Shown here one piece after another: positions 51,680-60,900 of a stretch of DNA of 64,000 nt. The first letter of the stretch is position 1; every line of letters begins with the position of its first letter. Source of the DNA: Parapedobacter sp964498395 (GTDB taxonomy: Bacteria; Bacteroidota; Bacteroidia; Sphingobacteriales; Sphingobacteriaceae). Location of the stretch: contig CAZCHE010000005.1 of NCBI GenBank assembly GCA_964498395.1, positions 124,001 through 188,000 on the forward strand. Reading direction: 5' to 3'. Position numbers and translations under genes: made by a program. Under the pieces are notes generated by a model. The model was not told the origin of the DNA and searched no databases. It was given only the letters and a program-made list of their open reading frames with translations.

Positions 51680-52224
51680 TGCCTATCCTCCTTCCTTGCG
51701 AGGTGTGCCGCTCCGATCAATGCCATCATCAGCAGTACGGAAACGACTTCGAATGGCAGCAAATAGTGGGTCATCAGGTGCACCCCTAAATGTTCTACGG
51801 TATTATCGGTCGCGGTGATGGTGGTCGCCATTTCTCGGGAAGCGGTCATCCAACCCGGTTCATTCATCGCCAGCTGGATAGCCGTATAAACGAGTACGGC
51901 CAAGAACGAAGCCGCCACGAGCAAGGCTTGCCATTTGGGTAGCGCAAAGTAATGAGCAGTGCCTTGTTGCACCTGATTAAGTAATGTTTTATTGGACAGC
52001 ATGAACGCAAATAAAATAAGCACCAGCACACCGCCGACATAAATCAAGATTTGGGTAATGGCCACGAAGTCTGCAAGGGCGAAAATATACAGCCCTGCCA
52101 CCGAAAAGAGCACAATAAAAAACATGAATAGGGCACGGGCAATGTTGCGCATGCTCACCATGAGGAACGCAGCACCCACGGCTATCACGGCAAAGAGATA
52201 GAACAATACCGTTTCCATACTCAT
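51676..52224 (-). CDS. nuoJ: NADH-quinone oxidoreductase subunit J
   Basis: 182 residues with five membrane helices. FADFVAITQILIYVGGVLVL is the conserved helix-3 segment with the Tyr and Gly-Gly kink (pi-bulge) that gates coupling of quinone reduction to proton pumping. ATGA overlap with nuoI and with nuoK. Confidence 0.95.
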   Translation of the reverse strand: MSMETVLFYLFAVIAVGAAFLMVSMRNIARALFMFFIVLFSVAGLYIFALADFVAITQILIYVGGVLVLILFAFMLSNKTLLNQVQQGTAHYFALPKWQALLVAASFLAVLVYTAIQLAMNEPGWMTASREMATTITATDNTVEHLGVHLMTHYLLPFEVVSVLLMMALIGAAHLARKEDRQ

Positions 52225-52784
52225 GATTTGCCTTTTGCCGCCTCCTTTTCAGCTTGGTGCTTCGTCCATTCTTGTTTCTTGGCCTCGATTTCCTCGGGCG
52301 TCATCTCCGAGAAGGTGTAGATGAGCTCGGTTAGTTTGGGTGTACTGCGGTCGTATTGGTCGGTCATGGTGATGCATTCCGTGGGGCAAACCACGGTACA
52401 TAGGCCGCAATACATGCATTTGGCCATATCGATATCGAATTTGGCCGCGTATAGGCGTTTTACGCTCCCGTCGGAGGTCTTACCGATGGCTTCCGTGGCC
52501 TTGATGGCTTCAATATCAATGCAATCCACCGGGCAGGCCTTAGCGCAGAGGTCGCATACGATGCAATCATCCATTTCGACATCCAGCTGGTAGCGTGCTA
52601 CTTCCGGTATCGGCATCTTTTGGGAGGGAAACTGTACCGTGGTGACGCCCGCTTGTTGGTCAAAATAGTTGCCTTTACGAATGTCCAATTCCGTACGCGA
52701 ACGACGTGCACCAAAAAAGTGCTTCAGGGTAATGGCTAACCCTTTTGCTGCCGTGATGAACGCCTGTAGTACGGTTTTAAACAT
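52221..52784 (-). CDS. nuoI: NADH-quinone oxidoreductase subunit I
   Basis: 187 residues. Ferredoxin-like subunit with two 4Fe-4S clusters (N6a, N6b): CIVCDLCAKACPVDCIDI and CMYCGLCTVVCPTECITM. It links the peripheral arm to the quinone site. The N-terminal ITLKHFFGARRSRTELDIRK is the amphipathic membrane-attachment segment. A 201-base spacer with repeats separates it from nuoH, although both are on the same strand. Confidence 0.96.
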   Translation of the reverse strand: MFKTVLQAFITAAKGLAITLKHFFGARRSRTELDIRKGNYFDQQAGVTTVQFPSQKMPIPEVARYQLDVEMDDCIVCDLCAKACPVDCIDIEAIKATEAIGKTSDGSVKRLYAAKFDIDMAKCMYCGLCTVVCPTECITMTDQYDRSTPKLTELIYTFSEMTPEEIEAKKQEWTKHQAEKEAAKGKS

Positions 52785-52786
52785 TG

Positions 52787-52985
52787 CTTTATTCGCTTAT
52801 TTGCTTATTCGCTTATTTGTTGATTCGCTTATTTGCAGATTTGCTGATTCGTGTTTTTTATTTTTTTGCCTTTCGTACTTATTGTCTCCCAGTCTTCGGA
52901 CTCCGGCCCTCTGGCTCCGATCTTCCGACTCCGGTCTTCGGACTCCGGCCCTCCGACTTCGGTCATCCGGCTCCGGTCTCCCGAC
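52787..52985. repeat. Two repeat arrays between nuoI and nuoH
   Basis: 52787-52851 holds 16-base units of the type GCTTATTTGCTTATTC (about four, the last ones degenerate). 52890-52985 holds the fourth copy of the GAAGACCGAAGTCC family on the opposite strand (CCGACTCCGGTCTTCGGACT repeated with changes, period about 10). No gene or terminator is seen in the spacer. Confidence 0.8.
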
Positions 52986-54059
52986 TTAAACCATCACCCA
53001 AACCCGCCAGATACCCGAGATGGCCATGCACAGAAACGCCAGCGGCGTGAGCACTTTCCAACAGAGCGACATTAACTGGTCGGCACGCAGTCGGGGCAGT
53101 GTCCACCTGATCCACATCTGCACGCCCACCACCAGCAAGGTTTTGGCGAGTGTCCAACAGATGCCCCAGCCCAGCCCGGTAGTCCACTCGGCTAGTTTCA
53201 ACGCCCCGATATTGGGCAGCGGTGTATTCCATCCGCCAAGGAAAAGGACTACGCCCATCATCGCCACCAAAAACATCATAGCATATTCCGCTAGGAAGAT
53301 GAACGCAAACCGCAACCCTCCGTATTCGGTATGGAAGCCACCTACCAATTCCGACTCCGCTTCCGGGATATCAAATGGTGCACGATTACATTCAGCCAGC
53401 GATGCAATGAAGAAGATGACATAGGCCAATAGCAAATGCGGTGCTTGAAAGATATTCCAAGCGAGCAATCCACCAATTTCGCTGATCTCCCAAAACCCTA
53501 GGAAATAAATCGCGGATTCCGCTTCAATACCTTGGTTAAGGGTGATTTCTTGCATATTCAGCGTCTGCGTGACCATGACCACTGCAATCAATGAAATACC
53601 GGCAGGTATTTCATACGAGACGATCTGTGCGACGGCTCGCATGGCACCCAATAAAGAGAATTTGTTATTTGAACCCCATCCCGCCATCAATAGGCCAATG
53701 GCATCCACCGAAATAATGGCAATCACATAAAATAGGCCAATGTTAAGAGCTGCCGGAGCAAATCCCGGCGCCCAGGGCATCACCGCAAAACCCAGGAATA
53801 CCGCGATGAAAATGATAACCGGCGCGATCACGAACAATACCTTGTCGGCGGCCGAAGGCGTGATAAATTCCTTTTGGATAAGTTTCAGGATGTCGGCGAT
53901 GGTCTGCAAGCTACCATACTTGCCGGTTTCCATGGGGCCTAGCCGATCTTGTACAAACCCTGCAATTTTACGCTCACTGTATACAGCAAATAGCGTAAAA
54001 CCTGCTATGAAGCCAAATAAGGCGATGCCGACGGCGATATATGTTATGTAAAAGGTCAC
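52986..54059 (-). CDS. nuoH: NADH-quinone oxidoreductase subunit H
   Basis: 357 residues with eight membrane helices. GPMETGKYGSLQTIADILKL is the conserved segment near the quinone cavity, and FDIPEAESELVGGFHTEYGG contains the acidic loop at the E-channel entrance. It starts with GTG. It is the first gene of this nuo unit; subunits A-G are not in the window and the divergent sensor kinase lies upstream. Confidence 0.95.
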   Translation of the reverse strand: MTFYITYIAVGIALFGFIAGFTLFAVYSERKIAGFVQDRLGPMETGKYGSLQTIADILKLIQKEFITPSAADKVLFVIAPVIIFIAVFLGFAVMPWAPGFAPAALNIGLFYVIAIISVDAIGLLMAGWGSNNKFSLLGAMRAVAQIVSYEIPAGISLIAVVMVTQTLNMQEITLNQGIEAESAIYFLGFWEISEIGGLLAWNIFQAPHLLLAYVIFFIASLAECNRAPFDIPEAESELVGGFHTEYGGLRFAFIFLAEYAMMFLVAMMGVVLFLGGWNTPLPNIGALKLAEWTTGLGWGICWTLAKTLLVVGVQMWIRWTLPRLRADQLMSLCWKVLTPLAFLCMAISGIWRVWVMV

Positions 54060-54084
54060 TTATTTTGCCCGCGGAAATATCGTG

Positions 54085-54092
54085 CAAACATA
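54085..54092 (-). promoter_or_regulatory. -7 element of nuoHIJKLMN
   Basis: TATGTTTG followed by C on the minus strand, 25 bases before the GTG of nuoH. The -33 is unclear. Confidence 0.5.
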
Positions 54093-54267
54093 AGGATTTG
54101 GAGGGATAATATATAGTGGATTAATAGATTTTCACGACAACTTATTCATTGGCATGACTTGTTAAAACGTCTTATACCTGTCACATCGGCTGTTTTGATG
54201 GTTCCATCATTTGGCAATTGTTGATTGACTATGACGAATAATTCTTAAAAAAATAATTGAATTTATA

Positions 54268-54275
54268 TAACTTTG
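54268..54275 (+). promoter_or_regulatory. -7 element overlapping the sensor kinase start
   Basis: TAACTTTG ends three bases before the GTG at 54279, so the predicted transcription start is at the start codon. Confidence 0.5.
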
Positions 54276-54278
54276 GGA

Positions 54279-57266
54279 GTGCATCTACTAACCAAGGTTA
54301 AAAAAAGGCAATATTCATATATCGTTGTTGGCGTTGTATTGCTTTTATTAGCGATAATTCCATCCTATGGCCAAGAATATGCCATCACCAAGTTAAAGCT
54401 TTTTCCCGATCGCGATGAAGTGCTGATCAAAGATGTGACGCGTGATAGCCGAGGGTTTATCTGGTTCCTGACCAACGGTGAAATCTATCGGTATGACGGC
54501 TATCGGTCACTCGATATCCTGAAGACGATTGCTCAACAGCGGCTCACGGACGATATGCCACAACGGATCCTCGTCGATTATCGAGACCGGTTATGGATGG
54601 CGGGCAACGCCAACCTAAGTTACCTCGACCTGAAAACCTGGGTGGTGAACCCGATCGATTCGACCCGACTGCCACCGATACAAGACCGCGCGGTATACTG
54701 GATCAAGCGCGTGGCAGACACGGCGGTCATGGTGGCCTATGAGAATGGCCACCTGCTGCTCATCGAAGGGGATCGCTATACGCGTATCGATGAGTTGTAT
54801 GAGTTGGGCGTAGGCATAAACAGCAATAAGGTGTTCCCCCGAAGCGCAACGTTTTGGGACGGCCGGTATTGGGTGGGTACGACGGTCGGTACCTTGCTTT
54901 CCATCGATCCCCATCGCGGGTACGCCATTGAATATCATGAGGTGCCCGGTGTACATCAAGTGGTCATGAGTTTGATCGCTCAAAGCGATGGACTGATTCT
55001 CGACGTTTATGAGCAGGGTGTGTTAAGGTTCCAACAGGCGGATCGCGTGGATAGGGTGGTAACCCGGGATTTTACGATATCGTCGGATAAGTTCAATGTG
55101 TTGCAGCAAGGCGAGCGTATCCATGCCTACGCGGATGACGAGTCAGTGTGTATATTGGATACGAACCTTCGTGTGTTGCAGCGGCTGGATATACCGTCGT
55201 TACACCAATTCAGGACCGCTTCGGTCAACATCACAGGCAACGAGGTGCTGCTAGGCAATGAGGAGGGCATTTTTGTCGTCTATCCGAAAACCAAGGGACT
55301 ATCCGCTTTGCTGCCCGCCAACCCGGGTGCGAACAAAAGCACCCGGGGAATCTACGTTTATCCGGATGGCGCAATCTTTTGCGCTACTTATAGCGGTGCT
55401 AGCTTCACCGATACCGATGGGACTTTCTTTGGGTTCCAGGAGCTTCGGAATGCCTATGCGGTCTTCCCGATGAATGACCATGAATTGCTTATCGGTACGG
55501 AGGGAGGTTTCCTGAAACGATTCGACCGACGGCAACGCCGTGTCGAAAACCTGCCGTATACGCTGTCTGCCGATGCCAAAAACCTGCACGCGTTCAACTT
55601 GCCGGACTATGTGCTGTGCTTGGCTGAGACAGCCACGGATTTCCTTATTGGCAGCACCGCCGGCCTTTGGTTGTTGACGAAGGAAGGCCACCGGTTGAGC
55701 CGGGTCGAAGCAGTTGCTGATGGCACCCAGCTTTCCGATCTACACGTACGGCACATCAGCGTAGTAGATGCAGGCAGCCTGCTGTTGAGTACCAATCTTG
55801 GGTTGTTTGAACTCCGTGGGCAAACGCTGGTAAAACGTTACCCCCAATCGGGCAATTTGGGTATCTATAAATCGCTGGTGGCGAACGATACGTTGTGGGT
55901 GGCCACGCAAGGGAGAGGATTGATCGCTATCGGTGGCGATGGGCGTGTATGGCAAGCGTATACGACTAACGAGGGGTTGAGCAATAACTTGGTTTACAGC
56001 GTGGAGTATGCAGACGGTGTACTGGTGGTGGGTACGGCAGATGGGTTGAACCTGATCAATGGGCACCAAGTCCGACGCATCGGTATGACAGAAGGATTGC
56101 ACCAGTCCGAATTCAATTCGGGTGCATCGTTTTGGGATGCGGCCCGTAAGCGGATATATATGGGTGGTTTGATGGGTTATTCGATCTTGGACATGACACA
56201 ACCTTGGTTTGATAACCGGAGCCAATTAGAAAGCTTCGTAACCGAGGTGCACACCTCGACTGGGGCTGCCGGCGAAAAAAGGTCAGATTACAGTTGGCCT
56301 TATCGCGACGAACGGACATTGGTACTGACGCCCGGACAAAGTCTCACGGGACTTTATGTCGGTACACCGGGCAACTACAGAGCCAATAGCGAAATCCGTT
56401 ATGCGCTCAATACAGGCGACTGGGAGCAACTGGGGCTAGGCCAGTTCATCTCGCTCATCGAGCCCTCGCCAGGCGAATACCGCATCCGGTTGGACACGCG
56501 GAGCACCGGTACGGAAGGCACGCAAAAGCAATTCAACATCGTGAAACGTCCGCGGTACTACCAAACCTGGTGGTTCCAAGGGGCTGTTGTTTTGCTGATT
56601 GGAGCCATCTTGCTGTTTTGGTACCGGAGCCGTATCCGGAAAATCCGTCGGGAGCAGGCAATCCGCAATCGCATCGCTGCTGATCTGCACGATGAAGTGG
56701 GTAGCTCGCTGACGCGTATTTATTTTCAAGCCAATAGCCTATCGATCAAGCCACAACTGGACGAAAAACAGGGAAAACAATTGGCGCTGATTGCCGATAC
56801 CAGCAAGCAAGCGCTACTAACGATGAGCGATATGGTCTGGTCGATAGACTCACGTTTCGATACGCTGAAAGACCTCGTTATCCGGATGAAGGATTATGTA
56901 TACCGCCTTCGTGAGGAACTCGATTTTAGCTATCGATTTGAAGACTTCGGGGACATAGACACAGGCAGGGTTTCCCAAACCGTTCGGCAAAACCTGTTCC
57001 TGATCTATAAGGAGGCATTGACAAACGCCATCAAGTATAGCGATGGCACGGAGATATCCATTATATTTCACGTTGCTGCAACCATTCGATTGGCGGTGGT
57101 CAACCGGTACGCGCTCAAAAGCAATGCGGTTGCCGACCAGCAAGGAGGCCGTGGGCTGGAAAACATGGCGGTACGGGCCGACAAAATCGGTGGTACGCTT
57201 TCGGTGACCGACGAAAACGGGGTGTTCGAGCTTCGGATAGACCTGCCACCCAAAAGGGGGATATAA
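54279..57266 (+). CDS. Propeller-type sensor histidine kinase (HisKA_3)
   Basis: 995 residues from GTG 54279. The signal anchor YSYIVVGVVLLLLAIIPSYG is followed by a large periplasmic two-propeller sensor with blades of the type VTRDSRGFIWFLTNGEIYRY (about residues 30-670), a Y_Y_Y-like domain (about 690-760), a membrane helix (WWFQGAVVLLIGAILLFWY), a HisKA_3 dimerisation domain (AADLHDEVGSSLTRIYFQ, phospho-His) and HATPase (LIYKEALTNAIKYSDGTE, GGRGLENMAVRADKIGG). It pairs with the NarL-type regulator 30 bases downstream. An in-frame TTG at 54273 overlaps the promoter element and is unlikely. Confidence 0.9.
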   Translation: MHLLTKVKKRQYSYIVVGVVLLLLAIIPSYGQEYAITKLKLFPDRDEVLIKDVTRDSRGFIWFLTNGEIYRYDGYRSLDILKTIAQQRLTDDMPQRILVDYRDRLWMAGNANLSYLDLKTWVVNPIDSTRLPPIQDRAVYWIKRVADTAVMVAYENGHLLLIEGDRYTRIDELYELGVGINSNKVFPRSATFWDGRYWVGTTVGTLLSIDPHRGYAIEYHEVPGVHQVVMSLIAQSDGLILDVYEQGVLRFQQADRVDRVVTRDFTISSDKFNVLQQGERIHAYADDESVCILDTNLRVLQRLDIPSLHQFRTASVNITGNEVLLGNEEGIFVVYPKTKGLSALLPANPGANKSTRGIYVYPDGAIFCATYSGASFTDTDGTFFGFQELRNAYAVFPMNDHELLIGTEGGFLKRFDRRQRRVENLPYTLSADAKNLHAFNLPDYVLCLAETATDFLIGSTAGLWLLTKEGHRLSRVEAVADGTQLSDLHVRHISVVDAGSLLLSTNLGLFELRGQTLVKRYPQSGNLGIYKSLVANDTLWVATQGRGLIAIGGDGRVWQAYTTNEGLSNNLVYSVEYADGVLVVGTADGLNLINGHQVRRIGMTEGLHQSEFNSGASFWDAARKRIYMGGLMGYSILDMTQPWFDNRSQLESFVTEVHTSTGAAGEKRSDYSWPYRDERTLVLTPGQSLTGLYVGTPGNYRANSEIRYALNTGDWEQLGLGQFISLIEPSPGEYRIRLDTRSTGTEGTQKQFNIVKRPRYYQTWWFQGAVVLLIGAILLFWYRSRIRKIRREQAIRNRIAADLHDEVGSSLTRIYFQANSLSIKPQLDEKQGKQLALIADTSKQALLTMSDMVWSIDSRFDTLKDLVIRMKDYVYRLREELDFSYRFEDFGDIDTGRVSQTVRQNLFLIYKEALTNAIKYSDGTEISIIFHVAATIRLAVVNRYALKSNAVADQQGGRGLENMAVRADKIGGTLSVTDENGVFELRIDLPPKRGI

Positions 57267-57284
57267 AATGACAACTGTTCAACA

Positions 57285-57292
57285 TACCTTTG
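57285..57292 (+). promoter_or_regulatory. -7 element abutting the response regulator start
   Basis: TACCTTTG is a full consensus match; four bases (CCCC) separate it from the ATG at 57297. It would allow regulator expression independent of the kinase. Confidence 0.6.
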
Positions 57293-57296
57293 CCCC

Positions 57297-57917
57297 ATGA
57301 TACGGCTAGGCATCATCGAAGATGACAACGAAATCCGGAACATGTTGGTTCGTTATTTCAGCGACCAAGACGGGTTCTCCTGCGTGCTGGTCGGCCATTC
57401 GGTGGAAGCTTTTTTTAACCAGTGGAAAGACGATGTTTTCTTGGATATCGTACTTTCCGACATTGGTTTGCCCGGTGAGTCGGGCATCAAGGGCATCTCA
57501 CGAATCAAACGCCGCGCACCGAAATGCAACGTGATTATGCTCACCATCTATGACGATGCCAACCGTGTATTCCAGGCGTTGTGCAACGGCGCTTCGGGAT
57601 ACTTATTGAAGCAAACGCCGCTGCCTAAGATAAAAGAAGCGGTGGTGTCTTTATATGAAGGCGGGGCACCGATGTCACCCGGCATCGCCCGTAAGGTGGT
57701 GGAGTATTTCAATCCCAAGAACGCAGACCAGTTGGAAGAGAACCTCACTCCCCGCGAGGCACAGATCGTGGCTGCCATTGAAGAAGGACTGACCAATAAG
57801 GAGGTAGCTATCCGCCTGGATATCTCGCTCGAAACCGTCAAATACCACATCAAGCACATCTACGAGAAGCTACAGGTCAACAGCCGTCACGGATTAATCA
57901 GCCGGAAATACAAATAG
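57297..57917 (+). CDS. NarL/FixJ family response regulator
   Basis: 206 residues. Receiver domain with LGIIEDDNEIRNML, phospho-Asp in IVLSDIGLPGESGIKGI, and switch residues in VIMLTIYDD and GYLLKQTPL; LuxR-type HTH at the C-terminus (LTPREAQIVAAIEEGLTNKE, VAIRLDISLETVKYHIKHIY). Partner of the upstream HisKA_3 kinase. The next gene is the giant surface protein 69 bases downstream, a possible target (inference). Confidence 0.94.
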   Translation: MIRLGIIEDDNEIRNMLVRYFSDQDGFSCVLVGHSVEAFFNQWKDDVFLDIVLSDIGLPGESGIKGISRIKRRAPKCNVIMLTIYDDANRVFQALCNGASGYLLKQTPLPKIKEAVVSLYEGGAPMSPGIARKVVEYFNPKNADQLEENLTPREAQIVAAIEEGLTNKEVAIRLDISLETVKYHIKHIYEKLQVNSRHGLISRKYK

Positions 57918-57986
57918 ACGTTACAGGAATACCCCCCCAAAAGAGGGATACCATCTTTGCCCGATTTGTCGTCAATTTGTTGTGCT

Positions 57987-60900
57987 ATGAAAAGATTTCT
58001 ACCGAATGCGATGTTGCTTCATTTCCTTGTTATGGTGAAGAAACATACCTGGATCATGCTGTTGGTACTGCTGGCGCTCATTGGTGTAAATAAGCAGGTG
58101 CGGGCCCAGATCACCCCCGGCGATCCCGGAAATTTTGTTATCATTTGGAGTAATAACCCTGTGTTTCCCGTCGATATTGTCATTCCTACACATCCGGATG
58201 AAACCTATAACTATGCGATTTATTGGGAAGTTGAGGATGGTGTATTCGGTAGCGGTAGTGCAACCGACGTGACCGGAGATTTTACCATTCCAATAGGTAT
58301 TGCTATAGCGGGTACTGTCCGGGTGGAGATTGCCGGGGAATTTCCCCGGATTTTTCTGCAAAAATTCTGGGGTGAATCAACGCCCGAGCTCTATGGAATG
58401 GCTATGAGATTAACTTCCGTAGAACAATGGGGCAATATCGCATGGACTTCCATGGCAGGGGCATTCTACGGTGCTTCTAATCTACAGGTTAATGCTACGG
58501 ATATCCCCGATTTAAGCAGGGTAGCATCGCTCGAGGATATGTTCAACCGTGCGCTTGCGTTCACCGGGAACAGTAGCATGGCCGATTGGGATGTTGTAAA
58601 TATCACCAATATGCGGGGAACGTTTTTCAGTACGCAGTTCGATCAACCTATTGGCGAGTGGGACGTGTCCAACGTAACGGACCTATCCTTTATGTTTAAT
58701 AGCACCAATTTCAATCAAGACATCGGTGGCTGGGATGTAAGCAACGTGACAAATATGTCGCATATGTTTACCCTCAACAGTACGTTCAATCAAGATATCG
58801 GAGACTGGAAAGTGGGCAAGGTTACGGATATGCAAAGCATGTTTCGAGTCGCAACTGCCTTTAATCAAGACCTCAGCAGATGGGATGTATCCAACGTAAC
58901 CTCGATGTTGCAGATGTTTCTCCTAGCGGAATCATTTGATCAGGATTTAAGTAATTGGGACATCTCCGAAGTGACAACGATGTCAAGTATGCTCCACAAT
59001 TCAGGCCTATCCCGTGAAAACTATGATGCCACGCTGATCGGTTGGGCCACGCAGGAGAATGTACCATCCGACATCACGCTTGGCGCGGAGAACCTGACCT
59101 TTTGCGATGGTGCGGAGGCCCGGCAGCAACTGATCGACGAGCACGGTTGGACGATTACCGGCGATGCCCCGGCTTGCGAATCCATGTTAATCTTTGTCGA
59201 AACCGAAGATGGGAATACGTTGATCATCTTGGCCGAAGGAAGTGATGCGATCCAACAGGTAAAGCAGAAGATTCGGGATAAGGCGGGTATCCACCCCGAC
59301 CAACAGCAGCTCTTCTTTGCAGGGGATGAGCTGGAAGATGGCCGGACACTGGACGATTACGGTATTGAAAATGGAAATACACTTAACCTTATTTTGAATA
59401 CCGGGTCCGTTGTAATCCCCGGCGATCCCGCTAACTTCGTCACTACGTGGAAAACGGATAACGACGGACCTTCCAATGATAATCAAATCCGCGTTCCGGC
59501 AATAGGTGATTTTAATTACCTATGGGCGAATGTGGATAATCCCGGAGAAATTGGAAGCGGTAGCGGTAGTGGGGAAACCACCATTACATTCCCGCAAGCA
59601 GGAACCTATGAACTAAGCATAGCACCGATGGGAAGTAACCCTTTTAACGATATCTTTTTCGGTGCATTTGTTTCCGGCGACAAGCTTAAGCTGTTGGAAA
59701 TAAAGAATTGGGGAACCATACACTGGAGTGGGTTTGCGTTCGGGGGCTGCGCTAACCTTATGGTTACGGCGACGGATATCCCCGACCTGACGGGTGTAAC
59801 GGACTTAAGTTTCGCTTTCAGCTACAGTGGAATTGACGAAATACCCAACATCAATGATTGGGATGTAAGCAATGTAACCAACATGGGTAATTTGTTTGAA
59901 AGGGTAACCGATTTCAATCAACCGTTGGACAATTGGGATGTCAGCAACGTAACCAACATGTCGTTTATGTTTGACGGGGCAACCAGCTTCAACCAACCGC
60001 TGGACAGTTGGGATGTAAGTAAGGTGGAAGATATTAGTTATATGTTCCGTGATGCCACCAGTTTTGATCAATCGTTGGGTGCCTGGGAATTAGCAAACTT
60101 AGGCGGAGCTATTGCCACTTTTTTTCGGAGCGGTACGAGCTGCGAAAACTTCAGTTATACCCTTTACGGATGGGCCATTAACCCGAATACGAATGAAGAA
60201 GTTGTTTTTGGCCCGCACGGAATTCCGTACAGTCCGGATGTGGCGACCTATCGAGATTTTCTAATCAACAACCTCAATTGGAACTTCCAGGGAAGTGATC
60301 CTGTTGGGACGTGCAACATCACGTTGCCGAGTCCGCCCATTACACCTGATGACAATAACATACTGTATGTAAATATCAATGTGGATACCGATGCCACCGG
60401 CTATACCGGAGTGGGCGACAGCTGGGACAACGCCGTTCCCGAGCTGGCCGATGCGCTCAGATGGGCACGCGAGCAGCACGATGGCGGCAGTCGGGGATGG
60501 GATGGTTCGAATCCGCTGAGGATTTTTGTGGCCAAAGGCGAATACAAACCGCTTTATAGTGCTGCCGACGACGCATACACCACCGACGGCGGCCGTGATA
60601 ACAGTTTCGTGCTGGTGCCCGATGTGCAATGGTATGGTGGGTTTGACCCGGCAGCGGGAATCGAAACATTGGAAGATACACGTATCTTGCCGAATCACCA
60701 AGAAAATGCGGCAGCAGGTACGGTTTTGAATGGCGACCTGAATGGGAATGATGCCGCTGATATTCCAGTTGCCGACTTGCTTGATCATGTGACCCGCCAG
60801 GATAATGTGTACAGCGTCGTGCGGGCTGACGGTGCAGTAGGCAATGCCTTGATGGACGGCTTTACCGTAATGGGCGGAAATAACAATCCGGACAACAATG

